Of a stretch of 64,000 nucleotides of DNA, positions 7,284-16,148 are shown piece after piece. The translations under genes and the position numbers were made by a program. Within the stretch, counting starts at the first letter, position 1. Every line of letters begins with the position of its first letter. The notes below the pieces were generated by a model that was given only the letters and a program-made list of their open reading frames with translations, was not told where the DNA came from and made no database searches. The stretch comes from Levilactobacillus andaensis. Its GTDB lineage: Bacteria; Bacillota; Bacilli; Lactobacillales; Lactobacillaceae. Location of the stretch: positions 124,001 to 188,000 of the forward strand of contig NZ_BOLP01000005.1 in the NCBI RefSeq assembly GCF_016861695.1. The letters run 5' to 3'.

Positions 7284-8993
7284 ATGTCATTTGACGGATC
7301 CTTTACCCACGCAATGGTTCAGGAATTGAGCCAAACGTTGACGACCGGCCGTGTTAGCAAGATCAACCAGCCCTACGCCAACGAAATCGTCCTGACCGTT
7401 CGTGCGAACAGCCATAATTATCCCATCTTACTCTCGGCCAACCCAACCTACGCGCGTATCCAGGTGACGCAGATCCCGTACGTCAACCCGCCGGTTCCCA
7501 CTAACTTTACTATGATTCTGCGGAAGTACCTGCAGGGCGCCATCCTTAAGGGAATTACGCAGGTCGCCAATGACCGGGTCGTTCACCTGCACTTCACATC
7601 GCGTAACGAACTCGGTGACCAACAGGAACTACTCCTGATTATTGAGATCATGGCCCGCCACAGTAACGTCATCCTGGTCGACAGCGCGTCCATGAAGATC
7701 TTAGATGCTATCAAGCACGTTGGTTCCGACCAAAACCGTTACCGGCTCCTGTTACCGGGTGCCCAATACATCATGCCACCCAAGCAAGACCTCGTTGATC
7801 CCTTCACGGGGGCCCGCGACGACCTCGCTGCCACCGTACGGGACTTCCCTAACCAAGAAGTGCTTGCCCACACCCTGCAGCAGCAGTACCAGGGCCTTGG
7901 CAAGGACACCGCGGCGGCCTTGGCAGAAAAGCTGCACGAACCCGGCGACCCGGTGGCTAATTTCACGACCTTCTTCAAGGGGTTCGATGCCCCACAGCCA
8001 ACGTTAGACATCACGCCTAAGGGCAAGACTAGCTTCATTGCCTTTCCATACCCCACTACAGGGACGCAGGAACATGCTGAGACCCTCAGTGAGCTCTTGG
8101 ACACCTACTACCAGGACAAGGCCGAACGTGACCGGGTACAGCAACAAGGGAGCGTCCTCATCCGGGTGGTCCGTAACGAGCTGAAGAAAAACCGCAACAA
8201 GCTGAAGAAGTTGAAGAAGACACTCGCCGAAACGGAAAACGCCGACGAGTACCGAATCAAGGGGGAAGTCTTGACGACCTATCTCGGTCAGGTCCAACGC
8301 GGCCAGACCGAAGTTGAATTGGCAAACTTTTACGACAACAATCAGCCAATCAAGATTGCCCTTTCCAATCAACTTTCACCGAACCAAAACGCCCAGAAGT
8401 ATTTCAAACGGTACCAAAAGGCCAAGAACGCCGTCAGCTACGTCAACGAGCAGTTAGCCATTACGCAGGCCGACGTCGATTACTTTAGCAACATCATGGC
8501 CCAGATCGAACTCGCCGCGCCTAAAGACCTGGTCGACATCCGCCTGGAATTGCAACAGGGTGGCTATCTCCGTGACCATGACCACCAAAAGAAGGGCAAG
8601 AAGCAACGTCGGCAGAAGATCAGTAAGCCAGACCGGTTCACCGCTAGCGATGGCACCAAGATCTCCGTTGGGAAGAACAACCTGCAAAACGACCAACTGA
8701 GCCTCCATACCGCCAAGCGCACCGACATCTGGTTGCACGTGAAGGATATACCAGGCTCCCACGTCATCATCCACGCGGACAATCCGAGTGATGAGACCAT
8801 CATGGAAGCCGCCAACCTCGCCGCCTACTTCTCCAAGGGCCGCGAGTCTAGCAACGTCCCCGTCGACTACCTGCCCGTCAAGCGCCTCCACAAGCCAAAC
8901 GGAGCCAAGCCAGGCTACGTTATCTTCACTGGCCAACGCACGGTCTACGTGACCCCAGAAAGTGATTTGGTCGAGCGGTTAGCTGACAACTAG
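7284..8993 (+). CDS. rqcH: Ribosome quality control protein RqcH (Rqc2/NEMF/FbpA family)
   Basis: A 569-residue NFACT protein. RqcH binds stalled 50S-peptidyl-tRNA complexes and recruits tRNA-Ala to add C-terminal alanine tails that mark nascent chains for degradation. Domains in order are NFACT-N (about 1-200), HhH/middle region, a long basic coiled coil (about 280-440) and NFACT-R near 450-555 (TASDGTKISVGKNN and DIWLHVKDIPGSHVII). The Asp97-Arg98 pair needed for activity in Bacillus is present as N-D-R. I place the start at ATG 7284, after AAAGGTG; the frame is open further upstream but lacks a good ribosome site. A strong terminator follows. Confidence 0.93.
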   Translation: MSFDGSFTHAMVQELSQTLTTGRVSKINQPYANEIVLTVRANSHNYPILLSANPTYARIQVTQIPYVNPPVPTNFTMILRKYLQGAILKGITQVANDRVVHLHFTSRNELGDQQELLLIIEIMARHSNVILVDSASMKILDAIKHVGSDQNRYRLLLPGAQYIMPPKQDLVDPFTGARDDLAATVRDFPNQEVLAHTLQQQYQGLGKDTAAALAEKLHEPGDPVANFTTFFKGFDAPQPTLDITPKGKTSFIAFPYPTTGTQEHAETLSELLDTYYQDKAERDRVQQQGSVLIRVVRNELKKNRNKLKKLKKTLAETENADEYRIKGEVLTTYLGQVQRGQTEVELANFYDNNQPIKIALSNQLSPNQNAQKYFKRYQKAKNAVSYVNEQLAITQADVDYFSNIMAQIELAAPKDLVDIRLELQQGGYLRDHDHQKKGKKQRRQKISKPDRFTASDGTKISVGKNNLQNDQLSLHTAKRTDIWLHVKDIPGSHVIIHADNPSDETIMEAANLAAYFSKGRESSNVPVDYLPVKRLHKPNGAKPGYVIFTGQRTVYVTPESDLVERLADN

Positions 8994-9046
8994 CTACTGG
9001 AAGCGTGAACGACCATTATTTGGTAGTTACAACTAAATTAGAATAC

Positions 9047-9087
9047 AAAAGCGGTCTATCAGTTAAATGCTGATAGACCGCTTTTTT
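9047..9087 (+). terminator. Terminator after rqcH
   Basis: AAAAGCGGTCTATCAG pairs with CTGATAGACCGCTTTT and runs into a T tract. It is a textbook intrinsic terminator. Confidence 0.92.
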
Positions 9088-9294
9088 GTTAGGTACAACT
9101 ATTTATTTAGTATATAAGTTAACCAGTTACTCGGTATTTCGTCGAGAAACGCGCTGATTATCTGACCATCCGCTCTCAATGCAGATATCCACCCAGGCCC
9201 TGACCACACGATCAAAGCCGCATCAGTAATCAAGTTCAGCTAGAACAGTCAGACTTCAACCGGACAACTCAAACCAACTAGTACGGTCGTCATC

Positions 9295-9488
9295 AATCAG
9301 AGCCGGAGGCGGCCAGGGATGCAGCCAGCCGTGTCGACGATGTTAGTCGAGGTTCTTTCTCGGCTTACATCGTGGGACGACTTTGGAGACGTGTGTTTTT
9401 CACGGCTTCAAAGCGAGCCGGAAGCCCGCCCTTCGGCTGAAGGCGTTCCCCATGGCAGGCGAAATCCCTGGCGGCCGGAGTGCGGCCA
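9295..9488 (+). repeat. Family A structured repeat, copy A1
   Basis: Full-length family A element in forward orientation, between the convergent ends of rqcH and carB-like. It begins AATCAGAGCCGG and ends GAGTGCGGCCA. The terminal stem is GCCAGGGAT with ATCCCTGGC. Hairpin 2 is GACGATGTTAG...CTTACATCGT. Hairpin 3 is CTTTGGAG...CTTCAAAG with one G-U. A smaller AGCC...GGCT hairpin follows. It carries no ORF of its own. Confidence 0.9.
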
Positions 9489-9511
9489 TTTCACAGCAAT
9501 CTCACAACCAC

Positions 9512-12085
9512 CTAGCCAATCGTCCGGTTGATGATCTGGTCGAGTTCGGCGGTGTCGCTGAGATTGCTGAGGGTCAGCGCTTCGCTCGACCCAAAGGCAA
9601 TCGTCGCCCCCACCTCTTGGTCGGTCGTCCCCGGCCGGTTCAAGACGTGTAGTTGACGGAATGGGAAGGCCGCATTCATCAGCGCCACGCGACTGCTGTT
9701 CAGGTCGATCTTGATCTTCGCCAGTTCGGCATCGTCCAACGTCTCGATGTGTTGCCGCGTCAGCATGCGGACCCAGTTGATCCCCGTGACCTTACTTAAG
9801 AAGGCCATCTCGGTCAGCCGGGTTGGCCGCACCCCAACGACCGCCAACTGCTTGGACTCACCCTTGGGCGCAAAGAGCACCTGAATCATCCCCGTCACCT
9901 GGCGTTCACTCACGGCCTGTTTGGCTAATTCTACCAAACCAAGCCGCTTAGCCTTAGGCAGTTCCGCCGGCATCCGGAAGGCCGTGACCTGTGCCACCGA
10001 CTTATTCATCCCCGGTGCCAACATGTCCATCACGCCCACCGCAATCTTCTGCTGGCCGTGAACAAACAGGCTCACGCCAATCGTAGCGATCTTCGGGGGT
10101 TCTTCGCCGGTCTCTTGATCCGGTGGCAAGACGTGGAGATTCACGTCCAACTTGCCCAGTTCGCGCGTCAAATAGTGCCGGTTCCCCGGAACGATGACGA
10201 TGTCCGGATGCTCGATCTGAATCACATTGAGCACATCCCCTAGTTGGACCGGATCCACGTACTGCTTATCCGAGAACTCGGGAGCAATCGCGATTGCATT
10301 GGGATTGGTGTTCATCAAGACCGTATGGTACCCGGCACGCTTCAACTGCTTCAGCATTTCTGTCGTAAAGTATTCCGCGGCCGAATTTGGTCCCAGTTGA
10401 TTCCCCCCCCGGCCGAGTACCAGCGCCGTCCGGTCACCTAGTGGCTGGCTTTCATTTTCATATTCAAACGTACTGTAGTACCCGCTGGCGTCTTCCGCAA
10501 ATTCACCGGCGGTCGGTTCGATCATCTTGTAGGTCGGCGTGATGTGCGCCTCGGCCGACAGATGGCGAATCGTTGCCGTATCCGTTTGCCAAATACGGGC
10601 AATCATCCCGTCACCGAACCCGTAGTAGCGGGCCCGTTTCAAAGTATCGACGTTTAACGGATTATCTTGAATCTCTTGTTCGATCGTTAGGAGATGTTGC
10701 AGCTTCACGAAGTAGAAATTATCGATCTTCGTCAGTTCACTCAGTTCATCGGGCGCATACCCCCGGCGTAAAGCTTCGATCAGGACCAGGATGCGGTTCG
10801 CCAGTGGATGAATCAGCTGACTGATCATTTCCCCGTCCGTCAGATTGCTAACGCTGGGCAGGACGTCTCGTGGTGAGAATTGGGAACTGCGGACGGCCTT
10901 CAACATGGCCTCTTCCACCGAACGCCCAACCCCAACGGTCGAGCCGACCGCCTTCATAGCCGTATCCAAGTGTTGATCCGCGTCTGGGACCTCCTGAAAC
11001 GGCCATAGTGGGATGCGGACGCTCACGTGGTCAATGGTCGGTTCCATGATGGCCGTCTGCTTCACATAGCGGCTAGGGAGCTTAATATCGACCAATCGCT
11101 GGCCTAGCAACAAGGCCCCCGTGACTAACGCAATCGGATAGCCCGTGGTTCTGGCCGCCAGAGCGACCCCACGAGAAAAGTATGGGGCGATCTTAGTCAC
11201 GTAGAAATGTTGGTTCGCGGGATTCAGCGCAAAGTGCAGGTGTAAGACCCCCACGATGCCTAGCTCCGTGGCGATGCGGAAGGTGGCATCCCGTAAGTTC
11301 TGATACTCACGGTCCGTTAAGGTCTGTGGTGGCGTCACGACGATGGAGTCCCCGGAGTGAATCCCGATGGTGTCCACGTTTTCTAGCCCGCACAACAGGA
11401 CCTTGGTGTCGGCCACATCGCGAATCGCGACCATTTCGACTTCCTTATAGCCAACGACGCTGCGTTCCAACGTGCATTGGTCAAACCGTGACTGTTGAAA
11501 TCCCTGGCTGAGGGCGTTTAACATCTCATCGACGTTTTCACAAACAGTCCGGTTGGTGTCTAACCGGGGTGAGACCGGCTTAACGATCAGCGGAAACCCA
11601 ATCGATTCGACTAAGCCCATGGCCTCGTCGGTCGTATCCACGATCTGCGCCTCGATCACGGGCTCGTGAATGGCCTTTAACGTGGCGTTCAAGGCCGCCG
11701 GGTTGTTGATCTGCCGCAGAGTGCTAGCCGTCATCCCCAAAATGGTCACACCAAAACGACCAAGGTCGCCATTTTCGATGAGCTCTTGGACGATTTGAAT
11801 GGCTAGCAGTCCACCTAATGACGGTAAAATGGCATCCGGTCGATCCTTTTCGATGATGTGCCGAACGTTAGCGGTCGTGACCGCCTGGACGTACATATTC
11901 GTTGGTTGAATTTCTTCGAGAGCGACCGAAAAGGGATTGTTGTCAATAATCGACGTGCGCACCCCATGTTTTTTAAAGCCGGTGATGATCTGCACGGTGG
12001 CACTGTCGAGCTCGGTCTCGTGACCGATTTCGGTCGGCCCGCCGCCAATGATCAACACTTTCTGTAAATCATCTAAGTTTTGCAA
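9512..12085 (-). CDS. Degenerate carbamoyl-phosphate synthase large-subunit-like protein
   Basis: An 857-residue CarB homologue with an intact frame; the usual length is about 1,060. The first half aligns with the pre-ATP-grasp and ATP-grasp domains (IIGGGPTEIG at 12-21, GIHSGDSIVVTPPQTL at 241-256). The ligands are gone: the ENPR-type metal and phosphate motif reads KIAPY (298-302), the Gln ligand is His284, and the Gly-rich loop has become PRLDTNR (173-179). In the second half the second ATP-grasp domain is shortened and the C-terminal MGS-like allosteric domain is absent. It starts with TTG two bases after carA-like, with GGGAGGG upstream. Carbamoyl-phosphate synthesis is unlikely; a regulatory role is my inference. 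Confidence 0.85.
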   Translation of the reverse strand: MQNLDDLQKVLIIGGGPTEIGHETELDSATVQIITGFKKHGVRTSIIDNNPFSVALEEIQPTNMYVQAVTTANVRHIIEKDRPDAILPSLGGLLAIQIVQELIENGDLGRFGVTILGMTASTLRQINNPAALNATLKAIHEPVIEAQIVDTTDEAMGLVESIGFPLIVKPVSPRLDTNRTVCENVDEMLNALSQGFQQSRFDQCTLERSVVGYKEVEMVAIRDVADTKVLLCGLENVDTIGIHSGDSIVVTPPQTLTDREYQNLRDATFRIATELGIVGVLHLHFALNPANQHFYVTKIAPYFSRGVALAARTTGYPIALVTGALLLGQRLVDIKLPSRYVKQTAIMEPTIDHVSVRIPLWPFQEVPDADQHLDTAMKAVGSTVGVGRSVEEAMLKAVRSSQFSPRDVLPSVSNLTDGEMISQLIHPLANRILVLIEALRRGYAPDELSELTKIDNFYFVKLQHLLTIEQEIQDNPLNVDTLKRARYYGFGDGMIARIWQTDTATIRHLSAEAHITPTYKMIEPTAGEFAEDASGYYSTFEYENESQPLGDRTALVLGRGGNQLGPNSAAEYFTTEMLKQLKRAGYHTVLMNTNPNAIAIAPEFSDKQYVDPVQLGDVLNVIQIEHPDIVIVPGNRHYLTRELGKLDVNLHVLPPDQETGEEPPKIATIGVSLFVHGQQKIAVGVMDMLAPGMNKSVAQVTAFRMPAELPKAKRLGLVELAKQAVSERQVTGMIQVLFAPKGESKQLAVVGVRPTRLTEMAFLSKVTGINWVRMLTRQHIETLDDAELAKIKIDLNSSRVALMNAAFPFRQLHVLNRPGTTDQEVGATIAFGSSEALTLSNLSDTAELDQIINRTIG

Positions 12086-12087
12086 GC

Positions 12088-13164
12088 CTATCCCTCCCGT
12101 GCTGTCATAGCTTCCATGAATTCATCGAACAGGTCACGACTCTCGTGCGGGCCCGGTGCCCCGTCCGCAAAGAACTGAACGGAGAAGGCTGGGTAATCAC
12201 GATGACGTAATCCCTGCACGGTCCCGTTGATCAGGTCCACGTAGGTCGTAATCAGCCGGTCGCGGTCGATAGACTTGGCAATGACCGCGTAGCCCTGGCC
12301 CTGCGTGGCATACATAATGTCATTGGTGATGATCCGGCGAATCGGGTGACTGCTCCCGTGGTATTCAACGGGCAAGGCCTCGAGCTCCGCCCCGTTGGCC
12401 AGCGCAAAGAGTTCGTGTCCCAGGCCGATGGCAAAGAGTGGAATCTCCGCTTGGACCTCACGAATCATTTCTAAGACGCCGGCGCCCAAGTCGAGCGGTG
12501 AGCCCGGTCCCGTGGACAGTAAGACCCCGTCCGGATCCAGGTTCAACACGTCCTGGGCACTCGCCGTCCACGGCAAGACCGTGACGTTGCAACGGCGCTC
12601 CGACAATTGCCGCAAGATACCGTGTTTCAACCCAAAGTCGATGACGACCACGTTCTTACCGGTATCCGGGTTGGGATACGGCTTGGGCGTGGCGACCTGA
12701 TCGACCTGACGATTGGTCAGCACCGTCGCGTTTAACTGGTCAAACGCATGCGCGTCGGCCACATCGACGATACTGCCCTTCCTTGGCCCGGCCTGCTGGC
12801 GTAATTTACGAATCAGATGACGCGTATCAATGCCGCTGATGCCGGGAATATTGTGTTGCTGTAAAAATTCGTCCAGTGACAGCCGCGAGAGGCGGTTGGT
12901 CGAAATGTTGGTCACATCCCGCACGACCATCCCCTTAGCCGTGGGCAAAATCGATTCGTAACTGTCGTGGTTGATGCCGACGTTACCAATCGCTGGCTGG
13001 GCGAAAATAATAATCTGGTTATGATAAATTTGATCGGTAATCGTTTCTTGATAGCCTAAAAGGTTTAAGTTAGAGATTACTTCGCCGCTCGTGGTGGCGC
13101 CGGCACCAAATCCTTCACCGGCGTAGGCCGAGCCGTCTTCTAAAATCAAATAGCGTTTTGCCAT
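12088..13164 (-). CDS. Degenerate carbamoyl-phosphate synthase small-subunit-like protein
   Basis: A 358-residue CarA homologue of normal length, with the N-terminal CPSase_sm domain and a class I glutamine amidotransferase domain. The catalytic triad is missing. The nucleophile elbow reads AIGLGHE with Gly247 in place of Cys, and the conserved HPEA segment reads FADG (332-335), removing His and replacing Glu with Asp. The SQNHG loop is changed to TQGQG. The fold-determining glycines and STGPGSP (217-223) remain, and the frame is intact. It lies 24 bases after pyrR and two bases before carB-like. It cannot act as a glutaminase; it probably keeps a structural or sensing partnership with the CarB-like protein. 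Confidence 0.87.
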   Translation of the reverse strand: MAKRYLILEDGSAYAGEGFGAGATTSGEVISNLNLLGYQETITDQIYHNQIIIFAQPAIGNVGINHDSYESILPTAKGMVVRDVTNISTNRLSRLSLDEFLQQHNIPGISGIDTRHLIRKLRQQAGPRKGSIVDVADAHAFDQLNATVLTNRQVDQVATPKPYPNPDTGKNVVVIDFGLKHGILRQLSERRCNVTVLPWTASAQDVLNLDPDGVLLSTGPGSPLDLGAGVLEMIREVQAEIPLFAIGLGHELFALANGAELEALPVEYHGSSHPIRRIITNDIMYATQGQGYAVIAKSIDRDRLITTYVDLINGTVQGLRHRDYPAFSVQFFADGAPGPHESRDLFDEFMEAMTAREG

Positions 13165-13188
13165 GCAAAATCGGCCCCTTTACCAGTG

Positions 13189-13743
<555 letters not shown>

Positions 13744-13770
13744 TCACGGCGTTAACGTAAATGCAGGAAA

Positions 13771-13811
13771 CGGGCGCGTTTCTTCGGCAAAATGGTGAAG
13801 AAACCCGCCCG
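13771..13811 (-). promoter_or_regulatory. Long hairpin in pyrR leader, possible attenuator
   Basis: In the 136-base gap between rluD and pyrR the minus strand carries CGGGCG-G-GTTTCTTC paired with GAAGAAAC-G-CGCCCG, followed by TTTCC. An upstream GCGGGTTTGCC segment is similar to one arm and could compete. The position before pyrR suggests transcription attenuation, but no PyrR binding loop was recognised with confidence. Confidence 0.45.
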
Positions 13812-13858
13812 CCTGATTCGGCAAACCCGCTTATCTTAGTACGTTCAGCATAAAAAAA

Positions 13859-14785
13859 CTAGATTACTTTGTCAACCGGTAAGCCGGCTTGTTGGCGCAG
13901 GTGACGGACCATCCGCGCGAAGTTGTCCGGAACTGGCGCGGTGAAGTCGAGTTGCTCACCCGTCGTGGGTTGTTTGAACCCGAGCTCACGGGCGTGTAGG
14001 AACTGACCGTCACCCTTCAGTGTCTTCTTGGGACCATACAATGGATCGCCCGCGACCGGATGGTTGATGTACGCCATGTGGACCCGAATTTGATGGGTCC
14101 GACCGGTCTCTAGGCGACAAGCAATCAACGTGTAGTTGCCGTAACGCTCCAGCACGCGGAAATGGGTCACAGCGGGGCGACCGTCAGCGACAATCGCCTG
14201 CTTCTTGCGGTCCTTGGGTGAACGACCTAGTGGGGCGCGAATAACCCCTTCTTCTTCCTTAAAGTTACCGTGCACGATGGCCACGTACTCGCGCAGGTTG
14301 GTCTTGGCCTGGAGTTGCGCCGACAAACTCTGGTGCGCATGGTCATTTTTAGCCACCATCAGAAGGCCCGACGTGTCCTTGTCGATGCGGTGCACGATGC
14401 CTGGCCGCAGCGTCCCGTTAATACTGGACAAGGGGCTGTGATACAGCAAGGCATTGACCAGCGTGTGGTTGGGATGCCCAGGGGCGGGATGGACGACCAT
14501 ACCTTGAGGCTTATTGACGACCAATACGTCATCGTCCTCGTAGACCACGTCTAAGGGAATATTTTCTGGTTCGAGATCCAGTGGTTCCGGATCCGGTAGC
14601 TCGATGTGGACCGTGTCGCCGGTCTTCGGTTTGTCCTTGGGCTTAGCCACCGCACCATTGACCGTGATCTGACCGGCCTCAATGGCGGACTTGGCCTGGG
14701 AACGCGAGATGGTATCGACTTGATCGGCCACCAACTTGTCTAACCGTTCCGTGGTCGTTACCGTAAATTCTTCTGTTTGCATCAT
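13859..14785 (-). CDS. rluD: RluD-family 23S rRNA pseudouridine synthase
   Basis: A 308-residue pseudouridine synthase. An N-terminal S4 RNA-binding domain (about 14-75) is followed by the catalytic domain with HRIDKDTSG (132-140) containing the nucleophilic Asp135. The C-terminal region has the expected RTHQIRVHMAYINHPV motif. The start overlaps the lspA stop as ATGA, with GGGAGG upstream, so translation is coupled. Family members modify uridines of helix 69 or related sites of 23S rRNA; the exact target is not deducible. Confidence 0.92.
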   Translation of the reverse strand: MMQTEEFTVTTTERLDKLVADQVDTISRSQAKSAIEAGQITVNGAVAKPKDKPKTGDTVHIELPDPEPLDLEPENIPLDVVYEDDDVLVVNKPQGMVVHPAPGHPNHTLVNALLYHSPLSSINGTLRPGIVHRIDKDTSGLLMVAKNDHAHQSLSAQLQAKTNLREYVAIVHGNFKEEEGVIRAPLGRSPKDRKKQAIVADGRPAVTHFRVLERYGNYTLIACRLETGRTHQIRVHMAYINHPVAGDPLYGPKKTLKGDGQFLHARELGFKQPTTGEQLDFTAPVPDNFARMVRHLRQQAGLPVDKVI

Positions 14786-15246
14786 TTAGCCTCCCGCCGA
14801 TCGGTGATGTAGACCCCGATGGCAATTAGAATCACGCCGACCGTTAAGCAACTGTCGGCAAAGTTAAAGATGGGGAAATTGACGAAGTCGAGCTGAAACA
14901 TGTCGACCACGTACCCCTGAGTTAAGCGGTCAATGAAATTTCCAATGGTGCCCGCCATCATGAGCGCCAAGCCGAGTTCTTCGACCCACTGGTCCCCCTT
15001 ATTGCGGTACTGCCAAAAGAAGTAGCCCATGATACCTAAAGCGACGATGGCAATCACCGCAAAGAACCACATCTGGCCCTGTAAAATGCTCCAAGCCGCC
15101 CCGTCATTACGCAGGTGGGTCAAGGAGAGTATTCCCGGGATAACCGGGTGCTCGCCGCCAAGGGCGATGTTGACCACTACCGCGTGCTTGATCCACTGAT
15201 CGGCAGCGACCAGGAGCACGATTAAGAGTGTATCTGCAATCAGCAT
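14782..15246 (-). CDS. lspA: Lipoprotein signal peptidase II
   Basis: A 154-residue polytopic aspartyl protease that cleaves signal peptides from prolipoproteins after diacylglyceryl modification. Four membrane helices are predicted. The catalytic aspartates are Asp106 in GNFIDR and Asp131 in FNFADS. The upstream conserved HLRNDGAAW (44-52) is also present. It is the first gene of the lspA-rluD-pyrR-carA-like-carB-like operon, with AGGTGTTCC before the ATG. Confidence 0.95.
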   Translation of the reverse strand: MLIADTLLIVLLVAADQWIKHAVVVNIALGGEHPVIPGILSLTHLRNDGAAWSILQGQMWFFAVIAIVALGIMGYFFWQYRNKGDQWVEELGLALMMAGTIGNFIDRLTQGYVVDMFQLDFVNFPIFNFADSCLTVGVILIAIGVYITDRREAK

Positions 15247-15353
15247 AACTTCCGGAACACCTTTCCTATAAGTCGTTACCGAAAAGTATACCAGAAATTT
15301 CGGCGTTCTGACGATTCGGTCACGAGAAATTTTGCTTTGTTTCCTGCTAGCTT

Positions 15354-15393
15354 AAAAAGCCGTTACGTCTATGGACTGGCGTAACGACCTTTT
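15354..15393 (-). terminator. Minus-strand terminator upstream of lspA
   Basis: On the minus strand GTCGTTACG pairs with CGTAACGGC (one G-U) around a loop and is followed by TTTTT. It would stop transcription arriving from the ABC exporter gene or from element A2. Confidence 0.8.
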
Positions 15394-15413
15394 GATTATA
15401 TATTGCTGTGAAA

Positions 15414-15595
15414 TGGCCGCGCTCCGGCTGCCAGGGATTCCGCCTGCTGTGGGGACGCTCCGGACTGAGAAGCGGTCCTCCGACTCGCTTTTAAGCCGTG
15501 AAAACCACACGTCTTAAAAGTCGCCCATAGTGGTCGCTGACAGCGACCACTATTTCCACGGCTGGCTGCATCCCTGGCCTCCTACGGCTCTGACT
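15414..15595 (-). repeat. Family A structured repeat, copy A2
   Basis: Reverse-oriented family A element upstream of lspA. Its hairpin 2 is GTGGTCGCTGACAGCGACCAC and hairpin 3 is CTTTTAAG...CTTAAAAG. It forms a divergent pair with A3, 337 bases apart at their 5' ends. Just beyond its 3' end it shares ATTTCACAGCAAT with copy A1. Confidence 0.9.
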
Positions 15596-15932
15596 GATTT
15601 TTTCCAGCTTAATCGCTTAGCCCTAAGGTACGCAGACCGTTAAGATTGGCCGTTGCCATACAGCTATTCCCATAACAAATAAGTTGGCAAATACATATGT
15701 GGTCAATCTGTCCTATGCTTTCCGACTAATCTCTGCTAACTTATCTACCGTTTGGCTTTGATTAAGGTAACGCGACTAACATTCTATCTGTTTCTAGCCC
15801 AACTGTTACTACCAGTCTCTGCTACGATTCCCAAGTTAACGTGATTTACCGCCAAACGACACTAAGTTATTATCAGTTAATACGCCGAATAAATGGATCC
15901 AAAATTCATCAATAGTTATTGTGGAAAAACAC
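15596..15932. other. Intergenic spacer between A2 and A3, no gene seen
   Basis: About 340 bases rich in A and T with no credible reading frame, ribosome site or terminator. It separates two family A repeats that point away from each other. Confidence 0.6.
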
Positions 15933-16131
15933 AATCAAAGCCGGAGGAGGACAGAGATGTAGACGGCCGTGAAAGTGGTGTTAGCTGGCGATTTTTCAGC
16001 CAGCTTGCACCACGGGCGACTTTGAAGACGCGTGATCTTCGCGGCTTCAAATCGAGCGAGAAGACTGGTGTTTTTTCCAGTCTGAAGCGTCCCCACAGCA
16101 GGCGGAATCTCTGTCAGCCGCAGTGCGACCA
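15933..16131 (+). repeat. Family A structured repeat, copy A3
   Basis: Forward-oriented family A element just beyond the stop codon of the ABC exporter gene. Its terminal stem differs from the other copies on both sides in a matching way: GACAGAGAT pairs with ATCTCTGTC where most copies have GCCAGGGAT and ATCCCTGGC. Hairpin 4 is AGACTGG...CCAGTCT. Confidence 0.9.
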
Positions 16132-16148
16132 GTTAATGCTAATACAAG

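Noticed and set aside
9319-9652. Open frames running through repeat A1 and similar frames in A3, A7, A9 and B2
   Set aside because: They differ in frame and length between copies, have no ribosome site, and the conservation follows base pairing and not codons.
9512-13164. Functional carAB operon
   Set aside because: The glutaminase triad and the ATP-grasp ligands are replaced and the MGS-like domain is missing, so annotation as an active synthase would mislead.
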